From Axinella damicornis (lineage: Eukaryota; Porifera; Demospongiae; Axinellida; Axinellidae), in assembly GCA_963931865.1 (NCBI GenBank), contig OZ007513.1, positions 6,804,157 to 6,868,156 on the forward strand: 64,000 bases of DNA. Direction: 5' to 3'. The notes beneath the pieces are model-generated. The model was given only the letters and a program-made list of their open reading frames with translations. It was not told the origin of the DNA and searched no databases. Of this stretch, positions 10,971 through 22,002 are shown one piece after another. Both the position numbers and the translations under genes were made by a program. Within the stretch, counting starts at the first letter, position 1. Each line of letters opens with the position of its first letter.

Positions 10971-11540
10971 TACCGTAGTGTCCCGTTATTAATACGCCCC
11001 CTATTTTGTACACTACATCCAGCCCAAAGAGGGGAGGGGGCGTATTTTCGAGTACGCAATTAGTCTCGATTATACGCCCCCTCAAAATGTTTCGCTACGT
11101 TTATGACACTGCCAAGGTTCATGTTTACAGTTACAAAAGTACAAACGATCGCCAATACTGTTCGTGGTCATCATGCGTGGTCTCCCTACATCGGCGAGAA
11201 GAGCTGCGCTTCAACTCGAGGGCTATAACATTCACGACGACTTCGCTGTAGCCATCCTCAAGAACAGCAATACTGTCGGTCATGAACCACGGAACATTTC
11301 CTGGTATTTCCTGCGGAAGAGTGGCAGCGAGATGACTTGTACCGTCGGCGTCAATGGTCGATCTGCATCTGAGAGACGATCCTCAAAGTTGTGCACGTGT
11401 AGGTTGGATATTCCAGAAGACGCTCACTAGGGGGGGGGGGGGGGCGTTATAACGCGTCAAACTACCCTGTGCAGGAACTTGGGCGAAAAAGAGGGGAGGG
11501 CGTATTTTCGAAGGGGGCGTATTAGCGGGACACTACGGTA
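10971..11540. mobile_element. TACCGTAG TIR element carrying a decayed gene fragment
   Basis: The ends TACCGTAGTGTCCCG and CGGGACACTACGGTA are perfect complements, followed inside by related AATACGCCCCC words. The element at 38901-39320 has the same TACCGTAGTGT ends and shares an internal CTGTGCAGGAACTTG, so the two are one family. Both end in TA, which fits a TA-target insertion of Tc1/mariner type; this is inference. A G run of 15 lies at 11430-11444. Confidence 0.8.
11164..11430 (+). pseudogene. HIRAN-like domain fragment inside a TIR element
   Basis: The open frame contains HDDFAVAILKNSNTVGHEPR followed by NISWYFLRKSG. From family knowledge this looks like the core of HIRAN-type domains (a DNA-binding fold of some helicases and endonuclease-linked proteins): an Asp-rich turn, an Ala-Val-Ala strand, a Gly-His-x-Pro-Arg turn, then a hydrophobic helix. 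The match is by eye only. The fragment is isolated, has no partner domain, and needs a frame change near 11215 to join the upstream half. I read it as a host or transposon gene piece captured by the element. Confidence 0.4.
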
Positions 11541-14241
11541 CTACTAATAATAGTGTGTGCCCTAATGTTCAAGGCTTAGTTCAGGACAGAAGTGTCAGAA
11601 TTCAGAAAGTACTAATGTCTAAAGACCAGAGATCCACTCGAGAGGCTGAGAAAAGCTGTGTTATAGTCTGGTTTCTAATTTATACAACTTCACCACACCC
11701 CGCCACAACTTGCAGTATCTCATTCTGCATGCTGACATCACTGTAAGGTGGTTCACAGAACGGATACGACTGGAAAACCACTTGGGATACTGACATACCA
11801 AATTCTCTCGGCAACTGTTTCCCACCAAGTGAGCGGTCCAAATTGAGTGCTTTTAACAACGATACACTTCCCACAGTCATCTGTGCTCCAAAATGAGCAC
11901 TTTTCAACACAACATTACACCGCACTGAAATTACTGAATAAGGTTTTGGAGTGGGAGGGTGTGAGATGGAGGTGAGTGTGTGAGGGACGTGCGGGGACAC
12001 TCACTCTGACGTTTCTGCTGACGTCCTCCATGGACATGTTCGGAGTAGCAAATCTTGACACTGCCGGTAGACGAGTAGCGAACACAACCAAAGCTCTTCT
12101 GCAGTGAAGCCACTCTACCTTCCATCTGAATATGAGAAATTTGATTGGTCAGCTTGTCATTCCTCATTCTAGTTAATCTGATTGGTCAATAACAGGATTT
12201 TACCCCCCCCCCCCCCCCCCCCCCCCCTCACTGACAGATCACAGATTCAACCAATCAAAAGGCCACATTTGGCCGCTAGACAGGAAGTGACAGTGTCCAA
12301 TTTGTTGGTTAGTTGTTAGCAATTTCTGACCTTGCCAAGAATGGTCTGAGAAGGGAAGTGCCTGAAAATTACTTACTATGGCTATTCCCGATTCTCAAAA
12401 TTATACTCAATACTCCTAAGATTTTTGGGACCAAAACATCATCCAACAATGCTTTTGCCCAACACATCAAATCGTTGGATCCTAGCTATCAAACTATACA
12501 TGTACGCAGGGGCCTTCAGTCTGTCCAGAAGTGACAAGACTGTTCTTCAGCAGAACTGGACTGTCTTCAGGTTGGCTTGTACGTGTTGAGCCATACTAGT
12601 ACTATAAGTGCTACGTGTAAGTCTGTCTGGCTACCTTCCTAGCAGTGAACCATGGTACCACCTTTGCATGTGAGAAACGTTTGCCAATTTATGGGCTAAT
12701 AGTTTAAGCTGGCTACCTTCACAATTATGGCTGTGTGTTTCACAATCTTAGCCCCCCATTCAGTCACTACATGACTTGAGCATTAATTGGAACAAGCTGG
12801 TACTTAGCTTGCGCTACCAGTGAGTAGCAACCGGTTGCAATGGCTGAGTGTGGTTGCCTCTCAAAGGTTGTACTAACAATAAGTGCCTTCTAACCTCCAG
12901 TTATAGATCGTTTGCAGTATGGGAAAGGTCTGGGGATTTGTTCTCACGTGATCCGTGGCATGACCGTCATATGTCGTCACGCCTCATATCAACAGTCAAG
13001 GTCATGTGTGAGCCTGATCTTGCGTTCTGTGCTCGCTACGAAGAGCGCCAACTGAAAGCAACATGGAGTGTATGAAGGGTACCCAGGCTACAAGCCATGA
13101 CTCCAAACGGCTGCCGAGTAACAAATGTGAAAATCCCCAGCTATGACGCAATCTTCTCATGGAGTGAAAAGACGGCACTATTTGGAGTTTCACCCTTGTA
13201 TTACAGCTATCCCTCAGCGATTTTGCTTCAAACCTTGTTGTGTATTTACAGGTAGGGCCTACCTCTCCTCAGTTTTCTAGCTTCTCTGAAGCCATAAATA
13301 AGCCATTGCGTCTAGAAACATGGGATGCAAGCTGTGCCGTGGATCACGTGAGAAGATTCCCCAGGCCTTCACCCTCCGCATACTGCAAGCAATCAAAAAC
13401 TGGAGGTGTAGGGAACGAGGTTATAGTTTTCTGCCATGATACACAAGACTGGAATTGTTGCTGGGGACAGCTCGCTAGCATTCATTGCTGTACCCACACC
13501 TACTAAGAGTGTTTAAATGCTGCAATGTTTTAGTTGCGATGCTATCAGCACTCACAAACCCTGTAAAAATAAAGTACACACAAACTAAACTCTACACTCT
13601 ATTCTGGTAGTGATGCATTGAACCTTGGGGGGCAGTTCCAGCGCTGTCCTGACGGGCAGTGTGTGTACCTCCTCAGCAGAAATTGTTTGGTAGAAGTCAC
13701 TGTACTGATTAGGGAGGAGGACTACGGGGTAGCGTGAGGGATAACAGGAGCTGTCTGCTGGCTCTTCCACCCTTGCGAGGTATTTGGAGGATCTGCACAA
13801 TCAAAAGAGAGATGTCAAGGCAGGTTTCAGCCTGCAGCATAACAAAAACAAGCAGGGAGAGGCTGGGACACCAGTGGGCTGATTCATCTTCTAGAAGAAC
13901 GATGGACGAGGATCTAGATCTTAAGTTTGCATACATAGATGTGACCAGGCCTTACAGCGTATTTCTGTAACGTGAATTGATTACAGAGGAGGCATTACTG
14001 CAGCACAAATGAAGCCTTAGTGCTGTACCGGCAATGAGTTATGAAGTGAGTTCACAACCTGACCTTGACCTCAGCAGAGGATCACCTGATATTTTTCTTC
14101 CTCCCACGTCGCTCAACGCTGCCAAGAAATGGCCTAGTGACACAATACTGTTGTCAACCTTACTTAGCTATACCTTGCATGACAGCTGATTGAGATGCAG
14201 TGCACTTGTGATAGACTTAAACTACAATCGTAGGTCCAAAC
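11541..14241. other. No supported gene; poly-C tract at 12203-12227
   Basis: Only short unassignable frames are present. A pure run of 25 C lies at 12203-12227, flanked by ATTGGTCAATAA and CCAATCAAAAG (CCAAT-type words on both strands). A degraded copy of the TTGCAACGGCT repeat is near 12830. Nothing else stands out. Confidence 0.5.
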
Positions 14242-14287
14242 TAGTCTCGTTCACAGTGCAGGGGGAGCCTGCATGGGAACGAGGCTA
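14242..14287. mobile_element. Micro-foldback, 46 bp, with near-perfect 9-bp duplication
   Basis: TAGTCTCGTTCACAGTGCAG leads to GCATGGGAACGAGGCTA. The flanks GGTCCAAAC and GGTACAAAC differ at one of nine bases. This is one of the shortest family members. Confidence 0.75.
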
Positions 14288-14563
14288 GGTACAAACCAGC
14301 CTCGTACCCAGGTCCACACGCGGAACACAGAAGAGGGCCTGGTGACACTTGGCAAAATTCCTGTATGTGCATAATATTGTGTTACATTTCCTACTAGAAT
14401 TCACGCGGCAGGTACATGTAGCTGTTGGTGATGGCTAAGTACTGTAGAAAGTCCCTGCCGAGGAGTGACCAGAGGTGAGTCTTCAAGGCTAGAACATCGG
14501 TTTTATCAAACAGCTATACACTTTTCACGAAGCAAAGAATGTAATTACTCTGCAGTAGTTGGC

Positions 14564-14994
14564 TAGCCTCGTTCCCAGGCCTAACCCGTTTTTTCTGTTC
14601 TCCGGTTTCCGTTGACAATAATACACTTGCGGAAGGGCGGCGAAAAACGCAGAAGGCCTGGTACGATTCATCACGTGCTTTATGTCAAGTGGGCGCAAGG
14701 GGGTGTGTGACCCAACCACAAATATGTTTAAAAACCGCCCATAAAGTTGTGTAGATCATCTGAGAGTCTCGGCTAGCCATGGAGTGTTCGAAACTGAGCC
14801 GACAGGATGATGAACAGCCTTCAGGACCTGCTGAAATGACTACGGGCCTCACCCACCCTACGTCCACCCTTGCGTCGACCTGACGTCACTCACGTGATGA
14901 ATGATACCAGGCCTTCCGCATTTTTCACCGCCCTTCCGCATCCGTGTATTATTGTCAACGGAACAGAAGAACGGGGTAGGCCTGGGAACGAGGC
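14564..14994. mobile_element. Long member of the TAGCCTCGTTCCCAGG foldback family, cut by the assembly gap
   Basis: The left end TAGCCTCGTTCCCAGGCCTA opens an arm of about 140 bp that includes TTTCCGTTGACAATAATACA. The complement runs from about 14868 to 14994 and stops at GGCCTGGGAACGAGGC, where the Ns begin. The expected last two bases (TA) and the right target duplication fall in the gap. Being longer, it may show what the parent of the micro-hairpins looked like. Confidence 0.75.
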
Positions 14995-15194
14995 NNNNNN
15001 NNNNNNNNNNNNNNNNNNNNNNNNNNNNNNNNNNNNNNNNNNNNNNNNNNNNNNNNNNNNNNNNNNNNNNNNNNNNNNNNNNNNNNNNNNNNNNNNNNNN
15101 NNNNNNNNNNNNNNNNNNNNNNNNNNNNNNNNNNNNNNNNNNNNNNNNNNNNNNNNNNNNNNNNNNNNNNNNNNNNNNNNNNNNNNNNNNNNNN
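14995..15194. other. Assembly gap, 200 N
   Basis: Exactly 200 N, a conventional fixed size for scaffold joins, so the true distance is unknown. Frames drawn across it are meaningless. Confidence 0.99.
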
Positions 15195-15848
15195 GCTCAC
15201 CAAAATTTGGATGCAAGGGGCGATTCCTATGATGTACAAGGAGGCTGGAATTATAGGGAAGCGCCATAAATAGCCTACATGTCTTTCTATAAGACCACAT
15301 ATCTCCTAATCCCAATGGAGCCCCAGCAAAAATTTTTACAGCTTTTAGTTGAAAGCCTAGCGAGTATCACCACTAATTATCAGAAAATTTAAAGCGGCAC
15401 TTTCTTGTAAGGTCAAAGGTCAAAGGTTAGGAATGTGCATCTCTCCTAAACTTTGTTGGATGAAGCCATACAAGATACCATATGAAAGCCTATTCTTCAT
15501 GCTTCAAGATGGTGCAATCGATATTACAAAACAATCAAGTATGAGAAAGTTATGAGGATTTGAATAGTTACTACACCAGCAAAAATCAGGAAAAAGTTGA
15601 ATTTATGATGCGCTATAATCAGGAAGCCATACAACATACGAGTGTAACATTTTGTCTGGCTTCATAAAACCACAGGTAGTACTTACAAACCAAGTTTCGT
15701 CCAATTCTGAGGGGGTCACTTGCAAACTTTTGCTGAAATGATTTGGAATTACCCAATAGACAAACACACTAGCACTCGATCCAGACTCCACCCAACTTTG
15801 TGTTATATCACGTATACTGTTAATGATGTGTAGCATGGTGAGGCATAC
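15195..15848. other. No supported gene
   Basis: AT-rich sequence with no domain. GGTCAAAGGTCAAAGG at about 15413-15427 is a direct repeat resembling a nuclear-receptor DR1 half-site pair, but no linked gene is visible. It may be an intron or the 3' region of the minus-strand DEATH gene. Confidence 0.4.
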
Positions 15849-16115
15849 CCTGGACTGGCTCTGCATTGTGGCGTATCTTGTCCGCTGTTGACGAAAGGAA
15901 TAAGGATGCATCAAGTCGGTATATGAGCCTCCTCCAGGAGGGTGCTGGATCACTGGAAAACCACCAGTCCACTAACACCTTCACATGATCTTTGGCTGGA
16001 TAGCGGCATTTGATGTCATCCACTCTTGGTCCGGATGCATACAGGCACCAGGACAGCTGGTCCAAATCTACGTCCTTCACTGCCTCTGTCACTGCCTCCA
16101 GTGTGAATGGAGCAG
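15849..16115 (-). CDS. DEATH-domain exon (partial gene)
   Basis: An 89-codon minus-strand exon bounded by an acceptor (TTACAG|CTGCTCC) and a donor (CCAGG|GTATGCC). It encodes a complete-looking DEATH-fold domain: the opening helix is FTLEAVTEAVKDVDLDQLSW, followed by a VDDIKCRYP turn, a LVDWWFSSDPAPSWRRLI segment with the typical Pro-x-Pro-Ser-Trp, and a final helix ending AEPVQG. DEATH domains are six-helix adaptors that assemble immune and cell-death signalling complexes. The exon lacks its own start, so the rest of the gene must lie in exons I could not identify. Receptor, adaptor or NLR type cannot be told from one exon. The frame is clean, unlike the NLR copies further on. Confidence 0.75.
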
Positions 16116-17463
16116 CTGTAATCAGGGAGAACAGATGGTGAATTAACACAGTACACGGCAGACCAGATTTGGGTCAATATTAGGTGGGTCATCATCTTCC
16201 TCATGATTTCTTGATGACACTAATGCGTGTGTTAATCAACTCCACTGCTTGATTTTCTCATGGCATCACTGGTGTGCAAACTTAGTACTAGTCATGACTG
16301 CCCTGCAGACCAAACAAGCTTATGTGAACCACTGTACGAAAGTATGAGTATATATACTCATATCTGTTATCCTCAGGCCGCGAATCCAATTCTAAGAATT
16401 GGATTGCCTATCCTCTACAGAAGGAAATATATAGCTACGTATTTAATACAGATTTCTGTCATAATTATGTTGGTAGAGGATAGAAACGTTTGTCATAATT
16501 TCTCCAAACATCTATAGCCCCATTCCCAGGCCCTACGAGCCCGGGAATGAAGCTAGCAGACGATAGAGCCAAATGCATGAATACATGGCAATCAAGGGAA
16601 AGTTTCATGCTGTCTGCCATAATATTAATTAATCCTTTCATGATTGACTAATCAATAAAATAATATAGTAGCTAACTTATACTATTCAATGCCAGAACCT
16701 GATAAAGTGATTCTTAGTACTACATACCCCAAGAGGAAACTGCTATAACATTTTCTGATGCCACTAGCGCATAAACTTAGGCCAGCTGGCTGAAATAATG
16801 CCATCACTTAGTTGTCATATCCTGCTCTGACAAGGACATCTACCACATCCTGTACATGCAGTTAGATCAGTCAGAGTGCATCCTGTCAATGCAAAAGTCT
16901 CATTAGGCATAGCTACAAAGTCCAACAGGAACTGACCTAACTCTGCTCATCCTGTCATACTGGTAGTAGCTATAGGTGCACAAAGCTATCCACAAAGCCT
17001 CCACCACTGACCTAAAGCCTGACCTAAAGCCTCACATTAACTCCCATTGACCTAACTCTGTTCATCCTGTCAGGCGGCCAGCAACTCAACTCAACTCAAC
17101 TCAACTCTATGGCATCCTGTCATGCAAAGTCTCACAGCAACTCTAACTCCTGTTGTGCTAGGCAAACCCCACAGGAACTCTGACTGCATGACCTCACTGT
17201 ATTCATTGTATGCGGCATAATTAAGTGCTCTGTGTACAAATGCTGGTTCTATCATGTTATGCATAATAATTATGCTTGCCTACAGCAGCAGTGTTCCCTC
17301 AACCACCCTGTAGTTTAGACTCATACGCATTCTCACATGCTACAAGATATAGCTTGCTAGCTAGCTTAGCTACTATCATAGTACACAACGTGAGCTGGAA
17401 GTCGGCACCCATTGCTCCCTGTCATGATAGCTAGCTGCAGATCCTAGTGATTACATTATCGAA
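16116..17463. other. No supported gene; one hairpin at 16515-16555
   Basis: The hairpin TAGCCCCATTCCCAGG ... CCGGGAATGAAGCTA belongs to the micro-foldback family but has no matching flanks. GTCTCATTAGGC and CATCCTGTCA words recur between 16840 and 17150 as a loose repeat, with a short AACTC array at about 17085-17106. No gene is visible. Confidence 0.5.
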
Positions 17464-17511
17464 GTGGTTATTGGTCCACCAGGAAGTACCGGAGTGATGG
17501 GTTTAGGTAGC
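17464..17511 (+). repeat. Copy of the GTGGATATTGGTCC-AGGAAGTA motif block
   Basis: GTGGTTATTGGTCCACCAGG, AAGTACCGG and GATGGGTTTAGGTA match the block at 21800-21846 in the divergent promoter over nearly its whole length. The open frame starting here (to 17811) has no recognisable domain, so I treat the block as a repeat or promoter relic. Confidence 0.55.
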
Positions 17512-18022
17512 TATGTCATGTGTGGACCAATTGCTATGATGTTTGGCAACATGATGTCAAACATTATGGTAACCCTGTTATTACAGGAACATGTCTACAT
17601 GCAAGGATGTAAAGAAATTCCAACACTAGTAGCTACTAGGATGGTTTTGGCATCCAGTCAGACACCCATGTACAAACATTATACTATAACTGGAATGTGG
17701 AACTGGAAAGTCCCACGTTCCAGTGAAGAATCCAGTCCAGCAATTAGAGACACCCGTTCATGCATTATGGTAGTACGTACTCATCGATGTGAAGCAAGAC
17801 TGCGAAGTTAGTTACAACAAAGTCATAAAATTGTTCCACACGTACAACCAAAGCAACATTGTGAATTGTGTAAGTAAACTGACTTGCTATACTATGTTAT
17901 AGGGCACGTCTATGGTACAACATTCCTACACCTAATTCTATACTGGAGGTAGAAAAAGCTTTCTGGACAGTATTATACAGGAATATAGTATTGTGATGAA
18001 TCTCCATTGTCAATGTCATTTG

Positions 18023-18274
18023 TCATGCATGGACAACCTCCGGAGGATTTAACTGCAGGATCTCCTCGTCCATATCAGTCTCTGATCTCCTCTGAGATCT
18101 CCTCTTCAAGTACCATCCTAGTACTGGCAGTGGAAACGATGGGAGCAGTGACAGAACTATTCCCTTCACTCCAGTTTCAATGTGTACTTGCACCAGCAGC
18201 ATCACCTCGTACAGGACAAGCAGCATGAGGATGAGTCCAATGGTTGCAGTAATCACGACAAAATGCAAACACAT
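18023..18274 (-). pseudogene. Truncated C-terminal exon of the seven-segment membrane family (copy A)
   Basis: This minus-strand frame carries the last two hydrophobic segments of the family: VVITATIGLILMLLVLYEVM and the following GVKGIVLSLLPSFPLPVLGW. They are followed by the basic YLKRRSQRRSE stretch and an acidic tail. It closely matches the copies at 31706, 35376 and 41061. The ectodomain and first five segments are absent: beyond 18290 the sequence stops matching. It is therefore a fragment about 13 kb from the nearest relative. Confidence 0.75.
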
Positions 18275-18539
18275 ACTTCCAGAGAAAGGTGCAGGATTGG
18301 AAAACTATGATTTGTAGATTATACGCGACTAGATAAGTAATAGAATAATGTATTACAGCTATGGCCAAGTAGCGAATATTTCTAGTATACTTTACCAAGT
18401 TTAACGGCAGGAAGCACACAGGAAGAAGTCCTAGCTAGAGGTTTGGCTAGTGGATAATTAACATTAATTTGGATAGTTATGCAAGTTAGCCAGTGTTCGC
18501 TGCGCATGCAAGTGGTAATTACTGTGACCATGATACTGC

Positions 18540-19400
18540 CGCATTGACAAGGCACCTATTCATCCAAGTTGTCCTACTTGACTGCAACTTGTGGTACAAC
18601 TTGAATGTAACTATTGGCTGGTCAAGGTGAGTCTCTACTATAACAAGCCAAAGCTATGTATCACTAGACACATTCTTGAGTTGCTACTGCATGGAGTTGC
18701 TACTATAATAATCATGCATAGAACACACAGCTTGGCTACTTCGTAACATTTCAGGCTACCAATTCGTCCAAGTTGTCCTAGTTGAGTGCAGCTTGTGGTG
18801 CAACTTGAATGTAACTATTGGCTGGTCAAGGTGAGTCTCTACTATAACAAGCCAAAGCTATGTATCACTAGACACATTCTTGAGTTGCTACTGGAGTTGC
18901 TACTATAATAATCATGCATAGAACTCACACAGCTTGGCTACTTCGTAACATTGTCAAGCTACCTAATCATCCAAGTTGTCCTAGTTGAGTGCAGCTTGTG
19001 GTGCAACTTGAGTATAACTATTGGTAGGTTGAGGTGAGTTGCTACTAGAATACATGCACAATGGTCATAGAACTATAGAACACACACAGCTATAGCTACC
19101 ATAAAATTATAAGTACACACTTTGTTGAGTTGCCATGGCAATGATACACATTGACAAGGCTAGTACCTATTCATCCAAGTTGTCCTAGTAGAGTGCAGCT
19201 TGTAGTCCAACTAGAGTGTAACTATTGGTAGTTGGAGGTGAGCCTCAAGTATGCTAAACCATAGCATATATACACTGTTGAGTTGCTAACATTAATAAGC
19301 TTCATGCTAGTACCTAGTCATCCAAGTTGTCCTAGTAGAGTGCAGCTAGTAGTACAACTCGAGTGTAACTAGCATCAAGTAGAGGGTGAGGTCTACTAGA
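18540..19400 (+). repeat. Five-copy tandem repeat, about 200-bp unit
   Basis: The block CATCCAAGTTGTCCTA, then GAGTGCAGCTTGT and CAACTTGA-GTAACTATTGG, begins near 18560, 18762, 18965, 19162 and 19319. Copies 1-3 share long flanks, including TAACAAGCCAAAGCTATGTA; copies 4 and 5 are shorter and more diverged. Each core holds an 8-bp inverted repeat, CAAGTTGT and ACAACTTG, best preserved in copy 1. Confidence 0.85.
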
Positions 19401-19740
19401 GTATAATAAAGTGTGTATAGGCATTGCTATTGTTGAAAGAAGCCCTACAAGTGCACAGTCTCTTCAATTAGTATTCATTGTTTGTAGTTTCATGCATGAA
19501 CAGATCAACACAGTCAAAGTTTAAGTCAAAGTTTAAGTTGATGCATTTTAAAGAAGGTATAGTTTAAGCAGCCATGGATGGAGGTCTGAACTGCCTTCGT
19601 TGTTAATTGCTATGGTAACCAGATGATTGCAGAGATGCTGCATCATGTTGTGCAATTGGTGGTGTAGCTACCATAACTGTAACAGATAGTTTTGTCACTT
19701 GCTTGTACAAATTAAGTTGATTAATGTCATGATTGTACAT

Positions 19741-19965
19741 TTGCTGCAGGAAGAAGAATGACTGTATGGCTGAGCACGGCCAGGATGAATTCAGTAGCTA
19801 TATATAGCTGAGTTTGATGTAGATGTGAAGTGACTCAATGGATTATAACTTGCTGTAGCTAAGAAGAATGACTATAATAGGTATGGCTGAATTACAATAA
19901 TTATCTTTACCAAGAATGCAGTAGCCAAGTTTGAGATATCTGAAGTGACTCAATGGATATAAGTG
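19741..19965 (+). repeat. Two-copy tandem duplication, about 110 bp
   Basis: GAAGAATGACT, then ATGGCTGA, CAGTAGC, GAAGTGACTCAATGGAT and ATAA occur twice in order (about 19751-19850 and 19864-19962). The sequence is AT-rich and non-coding, just downstream of the DUF3987-like gene's stop codon. Confidence 0.65.
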
Positions 19966-20028
19966 GTATATGAATGGGTTGCCCATGGGGTGAATAATAA
20001 AGAAGAGTTGACCATGCATGTATTGAGC

Positions 20029-21688
20029 CTAAGATGTAGATGGAAAAGTACTGTCATAAGTTTGTGGTGTTAGTTTTAGCTTCTTAAGGCGGTTCTTTGT
20101 GGGTTCTGGAAGGTCTTGGTATCGTCGTTTGCGGAAAACTGTGGTTGTTCGGTTGTTTTGCGCAACTATTTGCTGCATGTCACCAAACCCAAATGTAGCA
20201 GCTAAATTGAGGAGGTTTTGAGCGTTCGTAGTTGGCTGTGCAATCCCCTTCTGAGAGATGACATAAGCCCGCACAATTCCTTCCGGTGAACTAACTGTTC
20301 CTAGCACTTTGGATAGTCGACGGACATCAGAAGGTGTTAAACTGTCTATCTCATCTTGATGTTTTCCAAGCATAACAATTTTTTGGTTGCAGAGGCTTGT
20401 AAGGATTTTCTCGGCCGCTTCGACAGCTTTCACACTAATCGAGCTTGACCAGGAAGGTGGTCGTGGTAGCCTTGCAATTTCAGTTTGGGTCTGCGAACTG
20501 CAGGTAGTAGAATCTGGTAATTAAATTTCCGAGATATTCAATGGCTTGTTCAAGTGCATACAAGATCATTGCCAAGCGAGCCATATATCCTTTGGCTTTG
20601 GACAAAATGCCTTGGATGTCTTCATCATCAGCTGCTTGCTTTCGATCAACCAGCGAGTCATGACCAGATTCAAAAGCAGTATATGCATCCCCTTCAAGGG
20701 TGTACTCCACCTGTTTGTTGTGCACTAGTTGCAGTATAGCATATATGTTTGAAAGCTTCGGGACGCTGTCGGGGATTGGCACTTTAAGCTCCCTCAAGTA
20801 TACTTCTCTCTCCGGTGGAAAGTCGAAAAGCTGGCGGTCGTTGAAACCGTCAGCATCTGACGACAGCAGCATCTTCTCAACAAATGCAGGCTGGATGAAC
20901 CCTGTCAATGTATAGTAGACCACAATGCAGTTACTCGAATGTTAATGCAACTCGCTGATTAGGTATAATAATAATATTATCATGCAGAAATCGCAAGGTG
21001 CCGATTTGCTTGCCGAATTAACACCATGCATGCATGCGCATTCGGATACAAGCACACTGATTATGATTCTTACCTGTAACGTTGAAAGCAGTTTGATCAA
21101 GGACTGCAGTATATGATCTGTAGTTCCGAGCCCAAGCACCTCCACCATTTAGACTAATTAAAGTTTTCCTGTCCATGGTTGAATTCGAGTGCTTGAAAAG
21201 GTCCAGCTGTGCGTACAAAGAACTTATTTCATCGAACAATCCCAGAATCTGCCCTCCGTTGCGTTTCATAACGCTGTGCAATTCTTCGAAACTGAAATGA
21301 TCAATCATCAGCTGCGGCGGAGTAGACGGTTTGGCTGCGTCTTGCGAAGATTGCCACTGTTTCTGGAGCTGCTTTTCGAGATCTTCGATGGGTGCGCGGA
21401 GACGTCTCAGAGCAGCAGTTTTTTTCTCTCCTTTCTTTAATTGGCAGCAACTACAAACCACAAAATAGCAGGTTCGGTCCACTCCGCGTTGACACGGACA
21501 CGAGCGTTTATGCCCATGAAGGATGCAGCAACGGTGAGGAGTGGGTAAGCGAGGAATTCCACCGGTGCGCCGATCGCATCTGCGTTACCGGTAACGACAC
21601 TGTAGAGGGCAGGAGAAAATAGTTCGGAAAAGTCCACCCTTTCGGAGTTAGCAGTGGTTAACTTCTCTTTCAGTGAATTTGATGCCAT
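20029..21688 (-). CDS. DUF3987-like P-loop protein, two exons, with possible frame breaks
   Basis: Read from the ATG at 21688 (MASNSLKEKL). The N-terminal part contains GAPVEFLAYPLLTVAASFMG and EWTEPAILWFVV, then GEKKT, a loose Walker A, and later ILGLFDEI, a good Walker B. This order matches DUF3987 proteins, a family of uncertain function related to primase-helicase ATPases and often found near mobile DNA. A clean intron lies at 20902-21073 (donor ACAG|GTAAGA, acceptor TTGACAG|G), joining FNVT to GFIQPAF in phase. Two places need a frame change: an A/T-rich stretch near 21437 and a point near 20510, before SISVKAVEAAEKIL. These may be indels, tiny introns or sequence errors. Total length is about 540 residues. 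It shares a promoter region with the divergent gene at 22003 and lies 1.8 kb from a transposase, so a role in a mobile element is possible but unproven. Confidence 0.65.
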
Positions 21689-22002
21689 CTTTGAGATTTC
21701 AAAGTCAGTCGAGAGTCGAGATTCCTATTTCTGTTAGAAGGCCCCTCGTTGCTGTGTATTTATAGGCATCGTTTAGCGGAAAATGGTTGGTATAATGAAG
21801 TGGATATTTGTCCGGTAGGAAGTATAGGGCGATGGGTTTGGGTATATTACAGGGCCGGTTCTGGATAAACGCGCGTTTCCGGTACTTATATCTACAGTAT
21901 GTACTTCCTGCCGGACCAATATCCACGTCTTAATCCTATAAAGTGGTTAGACGTTACGATTTTAAAGCGATATCAGTCCATTGCAATAGCATTATTTGTA
22001 AC
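21689..22002. promoter_or_regulatory. Divergent promoter with an inverted pair of a 27-bp motif
   Basis: The 314 bp between two divergent ATGs contains the motif GTGGATATTTGTCCGGTAGG (then AAGTATA) at 21800-21826. Its inverted copy GTGGATATTGGTCCGGCAGG (then AAGTACATA) lies on the other strand at about 21898-21927. Each copy points at one gene. The motif holds an AGGAAGT core of ETS-site type, and the second copy also holds CCAAT. I infer a bidirectional promoter. The same block occurs singly at 17464 and, more diverged, at 2722. Confidence 0.55.

Noticed and set aside
14870..15315. Frames across the assembly gap
   Set aside because: Mostly undetermined residues; they have no meaning.
17464..17811. 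115-codon ORF
   Set aside because: It begins inside the motif block shared with the 21.8-kb promoter and has no domain. A chance frame is more likely.
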